Part shown: positions 10,059-19,008 of the stretch, in pieces | Numbering within the stretch: the first letter of the stretch is position 1 | Layout of the letters: the number at the start of each line of letters is the position of its first letter | NCBI RefSeq assembly: GCF_030908405.1 | Contig: NZ_CP133089.1 | Location: 1,116,001 to 1,180,000 of the forward strand | Source: Aminobacterium sp. MB27-C1 | GTDB lineage: Bacteria; Synergistota; Synergistia; Synergistales; Aminobacteriaceae | Direction of reading: 5' to 3' | DNA length: 64,000 bases | Notes under the pieces: generated by a model | Databases searched by the model: none | What the model was told of the DNA's origin: nothing | The model's input: only the letters and a program-made list of their open reading frames with translations | Program-made: the position numbers and the translations under genes

Positions 10059-10085
10059 TGTTTAGTTTACGTGGATATTACTGCA

Positions 10086-11072
10086 TTACTTGGCGGCAAC
10101 CTCATCCCAATATTTAACAGCCCCAGGGTGACTCTTAATAGGAGCAGTAGGAACTGCCGTAGCAGGATTCAGTTCTTTCATATCAACTACAGCTTTTGCA
10201 AGAGTATCCTGGTTTTCATACATAGTTTTACAAAGGTCATAAACAACCTGCTCGTCAAGATCGCTGCGAACAACTATACATGTATAGTCACCGACAACTT
10301 TAACAGGAGTATCTGTCACTGACTTATAAATACCAGGGTCAACGGTGAAAGTTACCGTACCATAGTCAGCGCCGATTTTATCAAGAGTATTCTGTTCCAT
10401 CCCGAGAATAACGATGTCCGTCTGGCTTTCAATCTGCATAACGATTGAAGCAACTTTACCGACAGAGAAGGCAAAAACGTCAAGATGGTTATCTGCAATT
10501 AGGTCTGCTCCGCCAGAGTAAGAGGCATACTCCACAGAACCGCCCCATTCTTTCAAAGTTTCGCGATAATCGACTCCAAAACCAGACTTAAATATACCGT
10601 TAACGATAAACTCGGAACCTGTTCCTGTCTTAAGAGTGGCAAAGCGCGTTGGAATTTTACGTGCAACCAAATCGTCAAGAGACTTAATATCATTCTTTTC
10701 AACAAAATCTTTGCGAGCTATAAAATAAGTATACTGAGTATAGAGATTGGCAAGAATCGATGCATTCCCTACAGCGTCTTTGAAAGGTGCCATTCCACCT
10801 TTTTGAGCCACTGCTACCATTGAAGTATTAGAGAACCCCAAGTCTCCCTTCCCTTTGTCCGCATTGATAATGTTGGCAACTGCACCCCCGGTAATACTTG
10901 TCGTGGGGATTGTTTTCTGAGACCAGAGTTCTGCAAGAGCTCCACCTAACGCAAACCAGTTCCCGCCAGGAGGCCCCGCCATAAAGCGAAGCTGCGATGG
11001 GGTGTCCGCAGCAACGACAGATGCTGTAAACACACAGGTTAAGGTAAGAAGAAAAATGATGAACTTTTTCAA
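10086..11072 (-). CDS. TAXI-family TRAP transporter solute-binding protein
   Basis: 328 residues with a clear signal peptide (KKFIIFLLTLTCVFTASVVAAD, cut after about residue 22). The mature part starts with LRFMAGPPGGNWFALGGALA, the 'TAXI' family N-terminal motif (GxxxGxWxxLGxxLA). The middle has GTGSEFIVNGIF and the end PTAPIKSHPGAVKYWDE, both typical. It captures the substrate in the periplasm for the permease at 8074-9948. The start codon is TTG (11070-11072), placed 7 bases after a GGGAGGG ribosome site; no better start exists. A good sigma-70-type promoter lies about 75 bases upstream. Confidence 0.93.
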   Translation of the reverse strand: MKKFIIFLLTLTCVFTASVVAADTPSQLRFMAGPPGGNWFALGGALAELWSQKTIPTTSITGGAVANIINADKGKGDLGFSNTSMVAVAQKGGMAPFKDAVGNASILANLYTQYTYFIARKDFVEKNDIKSLDDLVARKIPTRFATLKTGTGSEFIVNGIFKSGFGVDYRETLKEWGGSVEYASYSGGADLIADNHLDVFAFSVGKVASIVMQIESQTDIVILGMEQNTLDKIGADYGTVTFTVDPGIYKSVTDTPVKVVGDYTCIVVRSDLDEQVVYDLCKTMYENQDTLAKAVVDMKELNPATAVPTAPIKSHPGAVKYWDEVAAK

Positions 11073-11148
11073 ACAAAAACCCTCCCTTTCAAATACTTAA
11101 TTAAGATAGAACAAATTCGAAAACTTTTATTTCTATCTTTTGGAAAGT

Positions 11149-11177
11149 AATATATATACCTATGAGGGCATTGTCAA
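11149..11177 (-). promoter_or_regulatory. Sigma-70-type promoter of the TAXI TRAP operon
   Basis: On the minus strand a perfect TTGACA (-35, 11172-11177) is followed after 17 bases by TATATT (-10, 11149-11154). The next gene downstream is the TAXI receptor, with a leader of about 70 bases. The gap 11073-11398 otherwise holds only this promoter and the divergent marR control region. Confidence 0.75.
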
Positions 11178-11284
11178 TTCCAGTATTTTAGATATTAAAC
11201 ACTAAGCAGATTATTTGTAGTATATTTCTCCCACAAATTTTAATTTAGCACTGAGCAGACTTAAAACATTTATGAAATTCGTAT

Positions 11285-11327
11285 TGTAGGCGATATAGTT
11301 GACAACATCAACTATATCGCCTACATT
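11285..11327 (+). promoter_or_regulatory. Promoter of the marR gene overlapped by a perfect 18-bp inverted repeat (operator)
   Basis: TGTAGGCGATATAGTTGA (11285-11302) is repeated in inverted form at 11308-11325 around a 5-base loop. The same stretch contains TTGACA (-35, 11299-11304) and, 17 bases on, TACATT (-10, 11322-11327). A dyad covering the -35 and spacer is the classic layout of a repressor site, and its core (ATAGTTGA-N5-TCAACTAT) resembles MarR-family operators. The marR gene starts 72 bases downstream, so autoregulation is likely (inference). Confidence 0.7.
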
Positions 11328-11398
11328 ATTGTTAATATTTAAAAGAAACATCAAAAAGAGTTCTACTGTAATTAATCTACTGTAATTTTGGAGGTTGT

Positions 11399-11827
11399 AT
11401 GAGACAATCTACGATTTCGGAGATAAGCAGATCGTTAATAGAAATTGCTTGGTATTTTGGCCCCAGAGGATTGAATGGCGAATGCTGTGAAAACCTTACT
11501 ATGCCGGAATTCATAGCATTAGATAAAGTTGCCTCCGCACCGAATTGTCCTGTGCAAGATGTCGGTTATTCACTTGGTTTTACGAAAAGTGGCGCAACAA
11601 GGATTGTGAATCGGCTCGAAAAAAAAGGATATGTCGAAAAAGTTAAATCACATAAAGATGCAAGAGTCTGCTGTTTAGAAATAACAAAATCTGGAGAACA
11701 GGTTTTGGTATCCATCGATTTACGCTACATGGAACAATTTCATGCTCTTGTTTCAAAAATGCCGGAGCATTCCTTTGTCGATATAGTTGAGATGCTTAGT
11801 GCAATGGCAAAAGCACTAAAGAGCTAA
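11399..11827 (+). CDS. MarR-family transcriptional regulator, cysteine-rich
   Basis: 142 residues, the normal MarR length. A winged-helix DNA-binding domain is seen in the middle: VQDVGYSLGFTKSGATRIVNRLEKKGYVEK, then the wing with KSHKDARVCCLEITKSGEQ. MarR dimers repress nearby genes and let go on binding a ligand or on thiol or metal modification. Six cysteines are present, including CC pairs near residue 28 (GECCEN) and in the wing (VCCLEI), unusual for the family. With an ArsP-like permease as the next gene (44 bases on) and an ars operon beyond, a metalloid- or thiol-reactive sensor role is plausible but unproven. The ATG follows GGAGGTTGT. A strong dyad overlaps its promoter. Confidence 0.88.
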   Translation: MRQSTISEISRSLIEIAWYFGPRGLNGECCENLTMPEFIALDKVASAPNCPVQDVGYSLGFTKSGATRIVNRLEKKGYVEKVKSHKDARVCCLEITKSGEQVLVSIDLRYMEQFHALVSKMPEHSFVDIVEMLSAMAKALKS

Positions 11828-11870
11828 TATCTAGGTCTTTATGATTAACTATGTCAAGGAGGATTTCAAA

Positions 11871-12773
11871 ATGAACAATTTTGTCAGTGTTATTCAATTT
11901 TTTTTGTTTGTTACCGCAGAGCTGACGGTGCTATTTCTAGGAATCAGCACAGTTGTTACCATAATATTAATGTATATGCCGCAAGACAAGCTCAAAAACT
12001 GGCTCGCTCATCGTGGAATATGGGGTAATTTTCTGGGTGCTACTGTTGGCTCTCTAACTCCTTTTTGTGCTTGCTCAACCATACCAATGACCTTAGGTAT
12101 GTTGAGCGCTGGGGCACCTTTTGGGTCGGTTATGTCATTTATCATCGCTTCGCCTCTGCTGAATCCAATCATTATAAGCATGGTTTGGGTTCTTATGGGA
12201 ACGAAAGCTAGCTTAATTTATTTCTTCGTCACTTTTTTCGGATCGATTCTTTTCGGTGTTTTTCTTGAAAAAATAGGGGGGGCAAAATATGTGAAAAAGG
12301 TGAGGATCCAATCTAAATGCTGTTGTGCAAATAACGAGTCAGTAAATATTCCAATAAATTTTTCGAAAAAATTAAAGGCGTCATTTATTTCTGCCTGGAG
12401 TGATTTCAGAGCCATCCTTATTTACCTTCTTATTGGTATTAGCATCGGCGCAGTAATTTATGGCTACATTCCTCAAAATTTCGTAACAAAGATAGCTGGG
12501 CCTAATAATCCGTTTGCAATTCCAATTGCGGCCATTATTGGTGTTCCGCTTTATATACGGGCAGAAACAGCGATCCCGATTGGATTGGCGTTGTCTCAAA
12601 AAGGGATGAGTATGGGAGCCGTTATTGCTTTGATCATTGGCGGTGCAGGCATGGCAATACCCGAAATGATCATGCTCGCGGGTATCTTCAAAAAACGTTT
12701 AGTCAGCGCAATAGTTATCGTCATATGGGCTACAGCAGTTATAGGCGGATATGTATTTAACTCAATGCTTTAA
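11871..12773 (+). CDS. ArsP/UPF0718-type permease
   Basis: 300 residues with about eight hydrophobic segments. The motif TPFCACSTIPMTLGML near residue 57 matches the (F/T)PFC-C-S signature of the ArsP/DUF318 permease family, whose characterised member exports trivalent organoarsenicals; other members have unknown substrates. A cytoplasmic loop holds a three-cysteine run (SKCCCANNE) that could bind thiophilic metal or metalloid. The start is ATG 11871, preceded by AAGGAGG; an in-frame ATG at 11841 has no ribosome site. It is probably co-transcribed with the MarR gene and converges on the acr3-arsC-arsR operon, so it may form a second metalloid-resistance unit. Confidence 0.8.
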   Translation: MNNFVSVIQFFLFVTAELTVLFLGISTVVTIILMYMPQDKLKNWLAHRGIWGNFLGATVGSLTPFCACSTIPMTLGMLSAGAPFGSVMSFIIASPLLNPIIISMVWVLMGTKASLIYFFVTFFGSILFGVFLEKIGGAKYVKKVRIQSKCCCANNESVNIPINFSKKLKASFISAWSDFRAILIYLLIGISIGAVIYGYIPQNFVTKIAGPNNPFAIPIAAIIGVPLYIRAETAIPIGLALSQKGMSMGAVIALIIGGAGMAIPEMIMLAGIFKKRLVSAIVIVIWATAVIGGYVFNSML

Positions 12774-12799
12774 TATAAAAATAGATTAACTGTTGGCTA

Positions 12800-13981
12800 T
12801 TATGAAAACCAGCTAGACGTTCGCTTACAGATACCTACAAGCATCAGCATCACCGGTACTTCTATCAGTACACCAACTACTGTGGCAAGAGCAGCACCCG
12901 ATGAAAGGCCGAATAACATAACGGCAGTGGCAATGGCCACTTCAAAATGGTTGGAAGCACCTATCATGGCAGCCGGAGCGGCATCTTCGTATTTTAGTTT
13001 GAGGATATTTGCTGCACCGTAGCCTAGTCCAAAAATGAGAACGGTTTGTAAAAACAACGGTATGGAAATCCACAAAATGGTCAGCGGGTTGGCTAGAATA
13101 GTTTCGCCTTTGAAGCTGAACAGCAGAATTAGAGTCAGCAACAGTGCACTGATGGTTACCGGTGTTAGAACATGTAGAAATTTTTCTTTGAACCACTCTT
13201 CACCTTTGTATCTGATGATCCATTTGCGGGAGAAATATCCGGCAATCAGAGGCAATGCCACGTAAATAGCCACGGAAAGGAGTAGAGCCTGCCACGGCAC
13301 CGGCAGCTTACCGACACCTAGTAGGAATCCACCCAACACGCCATAGAGAACCAGCATAGTCAAAGAGTTAATGGCAACCATGACGAGAGTGAGACCATCA
13401 TTGCCACGAGCCAGATATCCCCAGACCAAAACCATGGCAGTACAAGGGGCGATTCCCAACAAGATACATCCGGCAAAATAACTTCGCCATAGCGGAATTT
13501 GAAGCATCTTTATGCCATTCTGCAAGACTACGGTTCCCACGCCGTGCACCGCTCCAACCGGAAGGTGAAGACCAAACGGCATTTTTACCAGGTCCACAGC
13601 TTCGGCCCCTATCAATCCCTTAAGCAGGATGCCAAGAAATAACATGGCGATGGCGTACATGGTAAACGGCTTGACGCACCAGTTGATAAACAGGGTTAGA
13701 AAAACCGGCTTTCCGCTTTTCCCTGCTTTGACCACGCTGGCAAAATCAATCTTGACCATGATCGGATACATCATGAAAAACAGGCAAATGGCAATCGGAA
13801 TGGATACTACAGGCGCTCCATTAACATTGATACTCATGCCATCCAACATTTGTGCCAGCCCCGGCGCGATTTTGCCGAGAAGAATCCCGGCCACAATACA
13901 TAACCCGACCCAGACAGTCAGGTATTTTTCAAAGTTGCTGGTCATATGCCGGTCGTTTACAGGAGAAATTTCATTGCTCAT
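12800..13981 (-). CDS. acr3: ACR3-family arsenite efflux permease
   Basis: 393 residues, ten predicted membrane helices. It exports arsenite or antimonite from the cytoplasm, driven by the proton motive force. Family features seen: [17 protein letters not shown] near the N-terminus, [13 protein letters not shown], the segment [19 protein letters not shown] containing the conserved membrane cysteine needed in ACR3, and [18 protein letters not shown] near the C-terminus. It is the last gene of the minus-strand arsR-arsC-acr3 operon, 57 bases after arsC. An AAGAGAGG-like ribosome site precedes the ATG. Confidence 0.95.
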   Translation of the reverse strand: MSNEISPVNDRHMTSNFEKYLTVWVGLCIVAGILLGKIAPGLAQMLDGMSINVNGAPVVSIPIAICLFFMMYPIMVKIDFASVVKAGKSGKPVFLTLFINWCVKPFTMYAIAMLFLGILLKGLIGAEAVDLVKMPFGLHLPVGAVHGVGTVVLQNGIKMLQIPLWRSYFAGCILLGIAPCTAMVLVWGYLARGNDGLTLVMVAINSLTMLVLYGVLGGFLLGVGKLPVPWQALLLSVAIYVALPLIAGYFSRKWIIRYKGEEWFKEKFLHVLTPVTISALLLTLILLFSFKGETILANPLTILWISIPLFLQTVLIFGLGYGAANILKLKYEDAAPAAMIGASNHFEVAIATAVMLFGLSSGAALATVVGVLIEVPVMLMLVGICKRTSSWFS

Positions 13982-14038
13982 AATGATAAACCTCTCTTAT
14001 GCTAGAACCACCCCGCTGCGCACCCACAGAATTGTCCG

Positions 14039-14485
14039 CTACTTATTCAATGCTTCGGGCAGGGTTTCGATAAATCTTTTGATTTCGTCACGCACTTTAC
14101 GATAGCACTCCAGTTGCTCTTCCTCCGATGCGTCTTGCTCCGCGAGTTCCTTTGCCATCTTTGGAGGATCGTCAAAACCGACATGTAGAACTTTGCAATT
14201 ACCCGGAAAGAACGGGCAGGTCTCGTGGGCATTGCCACATACAGTGATCACTACGTCTAGTTCGACATCCTTGAATTCGTCAATATGTTTGGGTTTGTGC
14301 CCCGAAATATTCACTCCGGCTTCGGCCATCACTTTTACAGCGTTTTGATTAAGGCTACCATTTTCGACCCCGGCTGAATAAGCCTCGATAACATCATCTT
14401 TCAGATGACGGGCCCAGCCTTCTGCCATCTGGCTGCGGCAGGAATTCCGGGTACACAGAAATAATACTTTCAGTTTTTTACTCAT
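14039..14485 (-). CDS. arsC: Arsenate reductase, thioredoxin-coupled (low-molecular-weight phosphatase fold)
   Basis: 148 residues. It reduces arsenate to arsenite, which the neighbouring Acr3 then exports. The P-loop LFLCTRNSCRSQMAEG carries the nucleophilic cysteine (residue 11) and a second cysteine at 16. The partner cysteines of the thioredoxin-type mechanism are in VCGNAHETCPFFPG (residues about 82 and 89). The motif DDPP follows. Middle gene of the ars operon; a TTAGGAGA site stands before the ATG. Confidence 0.95.
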   Translation of the reverse strand: MSKKLKVLFLCTRNSCRSQMAEGWARHLKDDVIEAYSAGVENGSLNQNAVKVMAEAGVNISGHKPKHIDEFKDVELDVVITVCGNAHETCPFFPGNCKVLHVGFDDPPKMAKELAEQDASEEEQLECYRKVRDEIKRFIETLPEALNK

Positions 14486-14514
14486 GATCTATCTCCTAAA
14501 TTTGTTAAATCCCC

Positions 14515-14892
14515 TTATTCGGAACAGCATTTCTCGTCGCACTGTTTTCTGCAAAGATCCTCTGGCTCTCGCGAAGTGATTCTCTCAAGTGTTTTTGCGT
14601 CGAGAGCGACATCCGGGTCATTGCTTAATTGTGCTTCAACCCAATCAATCAACGTAGCAAGATCATTTTGTTCCCGGCGAAGCCGGTAATAAACCCATCG
14701 GCCGTCTTTTCGGCTGTCCACTAGCCCTGATGAAATCAGAACTCCCATGTGTCGGGAGGCCGTCGCACCTGTAACTTGAATCAACTCCGTCAGTCGACAG
14801 GCACACAACTCGTTGCACCTCATGAGTGCTGACACAATCCGTAGCCGATTCCGGTCGGACAGTGCTTTAAATATTGCAGTCAGTTTACCCAT
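14515..14892 (-). CDS. arsR: ArsR-family metalloid-responsive repressor
   Basis: 125 residues from ATG 14892; an upstream in-frame ATG (14904) would add four residues, but GAGGG lies between the two and favours the inner start. A small winged-helix repressor: KALSDRNRLRIVSAL at the N-terminus, then ELCACRLTEL with the vicinal cysteine pair of As(III)-sensing ArsR proteins, then the recognition helix (TGATASRHMGVLISSGLV) and wing (RKDGRWVYYRL). A second cysteine group sits at the C-terminus (CRKQCDEKCCSE), which may add metal-binding sites. First gene of the minus-strand arsR-arsC-acr3 operon; repression is relieved by arsenite or antimonite. Confidence 0.94.
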   Translation of the reverse strand: MGKLTAIFKALSDRNRLRIVSALMRCNELCACRLTELIQVTGATASRHMGVLISSGLVDSRKDGRWVYYRLRREQNDLATLIDWVEAQLSNDPDVALDAKTLERITSREPEDLCRKQCDEKCCSE

Positions 14893-14909
14893 TTTAGCCC
14901 TCATTGTAT

Positions 14910-14937
14910 TTACTCAGTTAGCCAAGCATCTAAGTAA
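14910..14937. promoter_or_regulatory. Imperfect inverted repeat upstream of arsR (candidate operator)
   Basis: TTACTCAG (14910-14917) and CTAAGTAA (14930-14937) form an 8-bp dyad with one mismatch and a 12-base spacer, just before arsR. Position and form suit an ArsR autorepression site. Supported by pattern and location only. Confidence 0.45.
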
Positions 14938-15096
14938 TATTATGTAAAAAAAGAAACTCAGTCAAGTTTCTTTCTCACCAGAAGTCCTTCCTTTTCAACA
15001 ACAGCTATAAGGAAAACAGAAAAAGGTCTCAGACCAACCAATTTAGAAAAGTTATCGGCTTCCTTTCCATATATTCCTCTGAGATCAAAAAACTTC

Positions 15097-16062
15097 TTAC
15101 CTAAAGACTTGCGACGTTCCAATTTTGGGAAAAGGAACCGGGTCATAAGGGATTCCGTTCATTTGTGCTAATTTCTTTACATTTAGAAGATGAATTACAG
15201 GTATGCCTTTGTCTATAAAGTAAAAAATAAGCCCCTTACGCGGCCCATTGGGTAGAGAAGGAATATCTTGTACAAGTCCATTCGGAAATGATACCGAATC
15301 GTCACCATCTCCAAAATTAGCTGACGCGCCGCCTATATTTACAAAACATTGAATAGTTTCCCCTTTCGAAGCCTCTTTATAAATAGAAAGTCTCCTCTTT
15401 ATGCTTTCATCCATTTTTTGCTCACTAATAAGATAGAGCCTTGATCGCTTAGCTATTTCCAGTATTTCTTTTTGAGCTTCAGGGAAGAACATTCCTTCAG
15501 CCAGATCATTATGCCCCCCCATAGAGACAGCAACAATACTAAAAGGAAGTATTCCCCGTTTCGATATCTCTTTTAACATATCTAAAAATGTGAACTGTGG
15601 GAGGTTGGCTCCATACATTGAAGCCCCTATAGAATATATAACTAATGGATGAAGATCCAGCGCCTGCGCAGCAGAAAGAGTTGCGAGTATAAGTGCGGGG
15701 AATGAGCCACTAGCACCAATACAAACAATATCTCCCTTTTTTAAGCCTGCTTGATTTAAGTATGTTACCATCATAGCGGCGAAATCAGGATTAGCAGAGC
15801 TGCGCTTATCTTCAACTTCCCCAAGAGTCGTTGTAAGGGGCGTAAATTCTTCCCCTATAATGCCTGTCATATTAGGATCTAAAACATGATCTATAGGAAT
15901 ATTCATTGAAAGACGCTTTTCTTTGATAACAGACAAAGAATTTTTCATAATTTCAGCTGCTTCAATCTGTTTATTGTGCAATCCTGGCTTAAAAAACCCT
16001 TGAAGGGCAACAAAAAGTAAAATAAAAGCAAGAATATGAAAACGCACGTCTAGTTTTTTCAT
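15097..16062 (-). CDS. Poly-gamma-glutamate system protein (PgsW-like, function unknown)
   Basis: 321 residues with one N-terminal membrane segment (FHILAFILLFVALQGFF, residues 8-25), so anchored with the bulk outside. The rest matches, from memory, proteins named 'poly-gamma-glutamate system protein', a family found beside capsule-type genes but without a proven activity. Visible conserved-looking stretches: IGEEFTPLTTTLGEVEDKR, CIGASGSFPALILATLSAAQ (a nucleophile-elbow-like GxSGS), VSMGGHNDLAEGMF and NIGGASANFG. The GASGS and GGxxxxxG motifs hint at a ligand or nucleotide pocket (inference). It is the last gene of a six-gene minus-strand operon that also encodes two hydrolases and a permease. 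Confidence 0.75.
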   Translation of the reverse strand: MKKLDVRFHILAFILLFVALQGFFKPGLHNKQIEAAEIMKNSLSVIKEKRLSMNIPIDHVLDPNMTGIIGEEFTPLTTTLGEVEDKRSSANPDFAAMMVTYLNQAGLKKGDIVCIGASGSFPALILATLSAAQALDLHPLVIYSIGASMYGANLPQFTFLDMLKEISKRGILPFSIVAVSMGGHNDLAEGMFFPEAQKEILEIAKRSRLYLISEQKMDESIKRRLSIYKEASKGETIQCFVNIGGASANFGDGDDSVSFPNGLVQDIPSLPNGPRKGLIFYFIDKGIPVIHLLNVKKLAQMNGIPYDPVPFPKIGTSQVFR

Positions 16063-16168
16063 ATATACCCATTCTTCCTTGATAAAAAATAAAGTATAAA
16101 ATTGGCTGCAGCATAATCGCCGCAGCCATAAGGATACAAACTGTTAACAAAATGTACGTATTTTAGGC

Positions 16169-17746
16169 CTATCTCTTAAGAGGACCATACCCAATGAAGT
16201 TGTTCCATTCTTCAGGATATCCAGTTGTTTTAAAGTTACGATATCCAAGGGCATAGTTTCCAAGTAAATGATCACCAAGTTTAAGCCAATCCTGGTTCCA
16301 GCGAACAGCCCTATTATAAGCAAAATCTGTTATATGCTGTATTGCTTGTGTCTTTTTGCCAGCATTCCAAAGTTTTGCCGCATCTCTTTGAACTTGTGCA
16401 GTTTCACTATATTGATACTTAAGTTTAGGATCACGGAAATCATAAATTTCTTTAATTGCTTCGCAATAACGAAGTGTTGCCATTTCCTGAACGTAGGAAT
16501 TAACCCACCAGCCAGAATCTCTTCGGAAATCCTCAAATCTAGAACCTACTTCATAAAATTTGGGGAGTTTTGTCATAATGGGCCAAAGTGGGGTAATGTA
16601 CGTCGTATCAGGAGCACCGTATCCAAACCAGCTAATGCCCTTTAATCTACTTGGCATTCCAGGATGAACCTGTCCTATATGGATGTAGCACGTTCTATGC
16701 ATGTTAATTGATCGTTCCCAATCACCTTTTCCCTTATTAGCATGGCGAATAGGGTTCCCCCAGGGACCAGCTGCCGGCCCTTTTGTAAGATCATATTTTG
16801 TTCCCTGATAATAGTCGCCCTTAAGTTTAAAGATATCGTGAACAGAGAGCTTCTTGTCGGGTTTTACAAAGAGAGGGTAATTGTGCTCGCTTGGACTCTG
16901 TTTCAGAGAAGGAGTTACAAGTTCCTGGGCTCTCCATACTCTTCGTGTGGAGTAGAGTCGTTCCCAATAAGGAGCATATACTTCAGCTGGGCTGAATTTT
17001 TTTACATTGACTTCCGTAGGCTTAATCCATTTCATCTTTACGCCAAAAGATACGATATTGGGGGAGTGCATGACATTTTTCTTATCGGTAATGTCTATGT
17101 CACGAAGACGAGCACGGTTAGCAGCAACAAAGAACATATCATCTGGCATACGAACTGCGCACCAAACATCGCGTCCGTAAAATTCTGCAATCCATACCTC
17201 ATCGCCATCAGTTATATTAATCGTTTCACCAGGGCCAGCCCATCCATATTTTTCAACAAGGTCGCCCATAATTCTGACAGCTTCTCGCGCTGTTTTAGCT
17301 CGTTCAAGAGCAATATCCTGAGCAAACCAGCAGTCGATTATTCCGTCGCTTTCAGTCTCCATAACTCTTTCAACTTCTGGGTTATCTGTTCCAAATGTTG
17401 ATTCTCCCATAGCTAAACCCATTTCGTTCATGAAAGAATAACGAGATTTGAAATAACGATAAGTATGTTTAGCCTGTGGCATTTCCCCCATAACTTCACC
17501 TGGCTCATATCCATGATCGTTCATAATTATTTTACGAACAGATCCTGCGGGCCAGTCTTTTTCAGGAATAATCCAAAGTTTGAAGTTGGCACTTGTCGAG
17601 TCATCGTTGTGAGTGATCATTGCCGTTCCATCAATAGATGCCTTATTACCTACAGCAACAATGGTACACGCGAAGGAAACAGATGCCACGAGAAGAACGA
17701 GAGCAAAAGCTACAAAAACCGATAGTAATCTTTTTCTTTTCTCCAT
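16169..17746 (-). CDS. Secreted C69-family peptidase
   Basis: 525 residues. N-terminal signal peptide (LLSVFVAFALVLLVASVSFA) ends exactly before Cys27, which becomes the N-terminal nucleophile of the mature enzyme (CTIVAVGNKASIDG), as in Ntn-type C69 dipeptidases. GTAMITHNDDS, ESTFGTDN, EAVRIMGDLVEKYGWAG and DGDEVWIAEFYG are typical of the family. It should cleave short peptides in the periplasm or outside the cell. Ribosome site AAAGGGGAGG. It lies 44 bases after the aspartoacylase-like gene, in the same operon; together they suggest breakdown of an extracellular peptide or poly-amino acid. Confidence 0.9.
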   Translation of the reverse strand: MEKRKRLLSVFVAFALVLLVASVSFACTIVAVGNKASIDGTAMITHNDDSTSANFKLWIIPEKDWPAGSVRKIIMNDHGYEPGEVMGEMPQAKHTYRYFKSRYSFMNEMGLAMGESTFGTDNPEVERVMETESDGIIDCWFAQDIALERAKTAREAVRIMGDLVEKYGWAGPGETINITDGDEVWIAEFYGRDVWCAVRMPDDMFFVAANRARLRDIDITDKKNVMHSPNIVSFGVKMKWIKPTEVNVKKFSPAEVYAPYWERLYSTRRVWRAQELVTPSLKQSPSEHNYPLFVKPDKKLSVHDIFKLKGDYYQGTKYDLTKGPAAGPWGNPIRHANKGKGDWERSINMHRTCYIHIGQVHPGMPSRLKGISWFGYGAPDTTYITPLWPIMTKLPKFYEVGSRFEDFRRDSGWWVNSYVQEMATLRYCEAIKEIYDFRDPKLKYQYSETAQVQRDAAKLWNAGKKTQAIQHITDFAYNRAVRWNQDWLKLGDHLLGNYALGYRNFKTTGYPEEWNNFIGYGPLKR

Positions 17747-17790
17747 TCTTGTACCTCCCCTTTGTTATGAGCCACTTTTATTTGATTTTG

Positions 17791-18999
17791 TTAATTTAAA
17801 AACACCTTTTGTGGATCCGCTCTTGAAGGGTCGTGATAGTAATGTCCAACATCATTTTCCATAAGATCGTTAAAATCTGGCCAACTTAGAATAATTTCTT
17901 TTTCTGGATAGAAATCATTCATTTGTCGAACGAGTTCTAAAATACTTGACAGATGTCTTCCAACTCTGTATTTCATCGGAGCTCCTCGCTCAATGTCATA
18001 TTCAGGAGCACAGAAAAGCAGCCCGTGTTCTGAAGCAGTCTGCAAAAACTCATCTTTTCCTTCAAGCATGAGTTCTTCAGTTATTTTGCCTGCAACACGA
18101 TCAATAAAAGGTTCCTGTGTTTCCATCAGTACGGCAAGAACCCCTTCGTAATTTTCTTCTGGTACTGGAGAAAAATCTCCAACCTCTCTATGGGTAAGCC
18201 CACGAAGTTTCTTAGGACTTGCCTCGCATTTCATAGGAAAATCTCTGGCACTCAATTCCATAGAGGCCATCATTGCAATATCCATTGCGTTGTCATGAGC
18301 AACATAGGTGCTCACAACTGGATACATGAGAGATGCTTCGTGTGTATCACAAAAGAGATCTGCTTTTTCCTTTCGTATAAGCTCCATAATGGCGAAAGCA
18401 AGTTTTTCAGTTAGATTGCCGTCTGGTCTGCCAGGGAAGGTTCTGTTGAGGTTCCTGGCATCTGTATAGGCTAAATTTTGCTTTGAAGGATAGTGTACGT
18501 ACGTAAAAGGATCTGGCCATTGATGGAGAGGGTCCGTTGAACGATCTCCTATTCGAAATCTTTTGGGACCAAATGCCGTTTCAATATGGAAAAACTTAGG
18601 GTATGCATTACCAAGCATTCCCACATATGATGCACTCATATTTGCATGAGGAATGATAAAAGCTCTCCCTTTTTCAATTTCAATGTTTTCCATAGCTACA
18701 TAAGCAGATTGTGTTGTTGCTGGTTCGTAAGGATGGGTTCCTCCCAAAAAGACGAGGGTCCCACCAGAAACTCCAGAATCGAAAATGTAAACCGGAGTAT
18801 CTACAGGGGTATCTTTAATTCCTTCAAAATAATCGCTCAACATTACTTTTTTTGTAAAATCATTTGACACTACGATGGTTTCTTGGAAATTTCGTAGATC
18901 AAGAAATTCTCTCGCGCCGAGAAAAGCAACAAGAAGAGCGACACCGAGTATTATTATTTTTTTGATAATTTCTTTTTGAGATAACTTTTCTATACTCAC
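17791..18999 (-). CDS. Membrane-anchored succinylglutamate desuccinylase/aspartoacylase-family zinc hydrolase
   Basis: 402 residues from GTG 18999, which has an AGGTGG site 5 bases upstream; an in-frame GTG at 19008 directly abuts the preceding stop. One N-terminal membrane helix (IIKKIIILGVALLVAFLG) then an M14-like domain. Candidate zinc ligands are His and Glu in LGGTHPYEPAT (residues about 89 and 92) and His in FCDTHEASL (about 220); ARNLNRTFPG is the substrate carboxylate-binding NxxR-like motif. The family removes acyl groups or C-terminal residues from amino-acid conjugates. Being outside the membrane next to a C69 peptidase and a poly-gamma-glutamate system protein, it may trim gamma- or alpha-linked glutamate peptides (inference). 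Confidence 0.82.
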   Translation of the reverse strand: MSIEKLSQKEIIKKIIILGVALLVAFLGAREFLDLRNFQETIVVSNDFTKKVMLSDYFEGIKDTPVDTPVYIFDSGVSGGTLVFLGGTHPYEPATTQSAYVAMENIEIEKGRAFIIPHANMSASYVGMLGNAYPKFFHIETAFGPKRFRIGDRSTDPLHQWPDPFTYVHYPSKQNLAYTDARNLNRTFPGRPDGNLTEKLAFAIMELIRKEKADLFCDTHEASLMYPVVSTYVAHDNAMDIAMMASMELSARDFPMKCEASPKKLRGLTHREVGDFSPVPEENYEGVLAVLMETQEPFIDRVAGKITEELMLEGKDEFLQTASEHGLLFCAPEYDIERGAPMKYRVGRHLSSILELVRQMNDFYPEKEIILSWPDFNDLMENDVGHYYHDPSRADPQKVFLN

Positions 19000-19008
19000 G
19001 ATGCCCAC

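Noticed and set aside
14958-15146. 62-codon minus-strand frame overlapping the end of the poly-gamma-glutamate system gene
   Set aside because: It could be a C-terminal continuation after a frameshift, but I cannot recall a matching C-terminus well enough to claim it, and it has no ribosome site of its own. Alignment with homologues would decide.
16742-17401. 219-codon plus-strand frame inside the C69 peptidase gene
   Set aside because: The minus strand carries a complete C69 peptidase with signal peptide and ribosome site; the plus-strand product has no recognisable domain.
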